A DNA stretch of 7,693 nucleotides. Origin: an uncultured Pseudomonadota bacterium (GTDB taxonomy: Bacteria; Pseudomonadota; Gammaproteobacteria; Methylococcales; Methylomonadaceae). Below, piece after piece: positions 6,311 to 7,693 of the stretch (positions within the stretch are counted from its first letter, which is position 1; each line of letters opens with the position of its first letter). Below the pieces are notes generated by a model. That model had not been told where the DNA came from. It did no database searches and worked only from the letters and a program-made list of their open reading frames with translations. The stretch covers positions 1-7,693 of the forward strand of contig CAIZCB010000173.1 of assembly GCA_903931355.1 (NCBI GenBank), in the 5' to 3' direction. The translations under genes were made by a program, and so were the position numbers.

Positions 6311-6366
6311 TTGTCACAATTCCATAAAAAATCCGTCATCCCGCTGTCATAAATCATTTCTATCCT
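6311..6366 (+). promoter_or_regulatory. Putative PhoB boxes and -10 upstream of the glycosyltransferase
   Basis: CCGTCAT (6333-6339) and CTGTCAT (6344-6350) are PhoB-type heptamers 11 bases apart. The 18-base box 6333-6350 matches the consensus at 13 of 18, with the misses mainly in the CG-rich linker. A further TTGTCAC at 6311-6317 is in the same 11-base register, two turns upstream. Ten bases after the box lies TATCCT (6361-6366), a -10-like hexamer matching at 4 of 6. Transcription would start near 6373, about 60 bases before the glycosyltransferase ATG. It is weaker than the box at 4032. Confidence 0.45.
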
Positions 6367-6435
6367 AGGTGCTAGTGCTTGGGGCTTTTAGCAATATTGG
6401 CTCTAAGTTTCGATGCAAATTTAGCGGATCAGCGA

Positions 6436-7482
6436 ATGACAAAAATATTCTACGGTGTACAAGGTACCGGCAACGGTCATATCACTCGAGCCAGAGTAAT
6501 GGCAAAAGCGCTTTATGCGGCAGGTTTTGACGTGACGTTTCAATTTACCGGCCGTCCTGCTGATAAATATTTCGATATGGAAATATTTGGTGATTATCAG
6601 GTTAAAGCTGGCCTGACTTTTAACACCAACAAAGGCCAAGTTTCATATTTAAAAACGGCTTTGGAAGCCCAGCCAATCAGCTTTATGCGCGATATTAAAG
6701 CCTTGGATTTAAGTGGCTATGATTTAGTGATTAGCGATTTTGAACCCGTCACCGCTTGGGCGGCGAGAAGACAGAAAAAGCAAGTGATCGGCATCGGTCA
6801 TCAATATGCTTTCCGCCACAACATCCCGCGCGAAGGTTCTGACCCAATCGCTAATCAAGTGATGAATTATTTTGCGCCGGTGGATATTGGCGTTGGTTTG
6901 CATTGGCATCATTTTGGTCAACCGATTTTGCCGCCGATTATTGAAACCCACCCTGTGCCAGAGTCGGTGCAAGCTAACAAAATCGTGGTTTATCTGCCAT
7001 TCGAAGACAGTCACGAAGTGATTCAACATTTAGCACCGTTTGAGAATTTTGAATTCCACGTTTATTCACCGCACGTCGTCCCTTCAAAATACCCGCACAT
7101 TATCTGCAAGCCGCTTTCCAGAGAAGGGTTCCAAAACGATGTTTACGATTGTGCGGGAATTATCAGCAACGCTGGTTTTGAGTTGGCCAGCGAATCCTTG
7201 CAATTGGGTAAAAAGATTTTGGCTAAGCCGTTACACGCGCAAATGGAGCAAATCTCTAATGCAGCGGCTTTAAAGCAATTGGGTTACGGTCACACCATGT
7301 TTGATATTGATGCAGCGGTGATTGAAGATTGGTTACACAATCCGCACGCGGTTCGTATCACTTATCCGAATGTTGCCGAGATTTTGGTGCAATGGTTAAA
7401 AGACGGCATGCCAGCAATCAATGCTGAATTCGCTGAGCGAGTTTGGGAAGGCGTTGATGTGTTGGCGGTTAATGCCGCATAG
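6436..7482 (+). CDS. GT-B glycosyltransferase, MJ1255/VC2487 type
   Basis: The 348-residue product resembles the MurG-like GT-B enzymes of the MJ1255/VC2487 group. The N-terminal Rossmann domain opens with FYGVQGTGNGHITRA, holding the glycine-rich G-T-G-N-G-H loop at 10-15. The C-terminal domain has the nucleotide-sugar site pattern ISNAGFELASES (243-254), then KPL and HAQMEQ (267-272) and an A-x-x-L-x-x-LG helix, as in MurG and related UDP-sugar enzymes. There is no signal peptide or clear membrane helix; the protein probably sits at the inner face of the membrane. ATG 6436 matches the normal family N-terminus; an upstream in-frame TTG at 6379 would add 19 unlikely residues. Donor and acceptor are unknown. 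A putative PhoB box upstream raises the idea of phosphate-free glycolipid synthesis, which is inference. The gene lies 139 bases after corA. Confidence 0.85.
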   Translation: MTKIFYGVQGTGNGHITRARVMAKALYAAGFDVTFQFTGRPADKYFDMEIFGDYQVKAGLTFNTNKGQVSYLKTALEAQPISFMRDIKALDLSGYDLVISDFEPVTAWAARRQKKQVIGIGHQYAFRHNIPREGSDPIANQVMNYFAPVDIGVGLHWHHFGQPILPPIIETHPVPESVQANKIVVYLPFEDSHEVIQHLAPFENFEFHVYSPHVVPSKYPHIICKPLSREGFQNDVYDCAGIISNAGFELASESLQLGKKILAKPLHAQMEQISNAAALKQLGYGHTMFDIDAAVIEDWLHNPHAVRITYPNVAEILVQWLKDGMPAINAEFAERVWEGVDVLAVNAA

Positions 7483-7493
7483 CAGTAAGTTAA

Positions 7494-7540
7494 GGGTTTT
7501 CCGTTCGTCCTGAGTATGTCGAAGGATGAATGGAAAAGCC
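7494..7540. repeat. Palindromic repeat, first copy, possible terminator hairpin
   Basis: A 17-base stem joins 7494-7510 to 7524-7540, with one mismatch and two G-U pairs around a 13-base loop. Its core (7501-7533) is a 33-bp dispersed repeat with CCGTTC-like ends. It follows the glycosyltransferase stop by 11 bases. There is no T-run, so any terminator role is uncertain, although such hairpins can shield transcript ends. Confidence 0.75.
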
Positions 7541-7558
7541 GAGTTTGTCGCCATCATC

Positions 7559-7593
7559 GCCGTTCATGCTTCGACATGCTCAGCACGAACGGC
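7559..7593. repeat. Palindromic repeat, second copy, inverted
   Basis: Bases 7560-7592 are the reverse complement of 7501-7533 with four differences. The copy is itself a hairpin: GCCGTTCATGCT pairs with AGCACGAACGGC around an 11-base centre. The two copies face each other across 26 bases, like a BIME pair. The family, with TGAGCxTGTCGAAG in the centre, is, from memory, widespread between genes of gammaproteobacteria. Confidence 0.8.
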
Positions 7594-7693
7594 TTAGGTA
7601 GTGAGCAAGATTTGGAAGCTGGGATCGCTAATCTACTGTAGATCAACCGTCCAAGCCAATAAAATAAATACATCCCTGTCGGTAATTTGCGCA
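7594..7693. other. Intergenic tail without recognisable gene
   Basis: No open frame of note is seen. A 13-base palindrome, ATCTAC-T-GTAGAT, lies at 7631-7643 and could be an operator or chance. An AT-rich stretch, AATAAAATAAATACAT, follows at about 7659-7674 and could belong to a promoter of a gene beyond the window. Confidence 0.4.

Noticed and set aside
6724..7273. Open frames inside the glycosyltransferase region on the minus strand and in another plus frame
   Set aside because: They lack ribosome binding sites and family resemblance, and they overlap a clearly conserved gene; they are shadows.
7631..7643. Operator palindrome ATCTAC-T-GTAGAT
   Set aside because: A 6-bp arm palindrome with no gene or promoter assigned nearby is too little to call a site.
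1..7693. A new defence or other exotic system
   Set aside because: Apart from the toxin-antitoxin pair and mobile elements, the genes belong to known families or are a lone lipoprotein. No multi-gene defence architecture, reverse transcriptase or array is present.

Overview
The window looks like chromosomal DNA of a gammaproteobacterium of moderate GC content. The best clues are the Fe-superoxide dismutase, the CorA channel, the MJ1255/VC2487-type glycosyltransferase and two dispersed palindromic repeats: one with a TTCCCACGC/GCGTGGGAA stem and one with CCGTTC...GAACGG ends. Both repeat types are, from memory, common in methanotrophs of the Methylococcales and related groups. That placement is an inference only.

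Left third (1-2484): a small GNAT-like gene (82-468) is followed by a nested mobile region. The older element is a REP-associated tyrosine transposase (RAYT) gene bracketed by two inverted copies of a REP-like repeat. An intact IS256-family insertion sequence (520-1852, transposase 590-1813) has jumped into the inner hairpin of the left REP copy, leaving an exact 8-bp target duplication. Removing the IS restores a left REP that matches the right one. The RAYT gene itself is broken by a frameshift near 2111-2122.

Middle (2500-3950): a complete sodB-type iron superoxide dismutase with a -10 element, a good ribosome binding site and a strong stem-loop terminator. Converging on it is a HigBA-type toxin-antitoxin pair on the minus strand, with the toxin gene first and a 4-base overlap. 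The terminator has T-runs on both strands and probably serves both transcription units.

Right half (3950-7693): a lipoprotein gene of unknown function is translationally close-coupled to a CorA-type Mg2+/Co2+ channel gene. A GT-B glycosyltransferase of the MJ1255/VC2487 type follows. The most interesting signal of the window is here. A good match to a PhoB box (4032-4049, 15 of 18 positions) lies exactly 10 bp before a TATAAA -10 upstream of the lipoprotein-corA pair. A weaker box (6333-6350, 13 of 18) lies exactly 10 bp before a -10-like TATCCT upstream of the glycosyltransferase. This is the geometry of PhoB-activated promoters such as phoA. It suggests, without proving, that lipoprotein, CorA and glycosyltransferase respond together to phosphate limitation, for example in envelope or lipid remodelling.

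The window ends in an inverted pair of 33-bp palindromic repeats and about 100 bases without a gene. I see no CRISPR array, tRNA, rRNA or recognisable new defence system.
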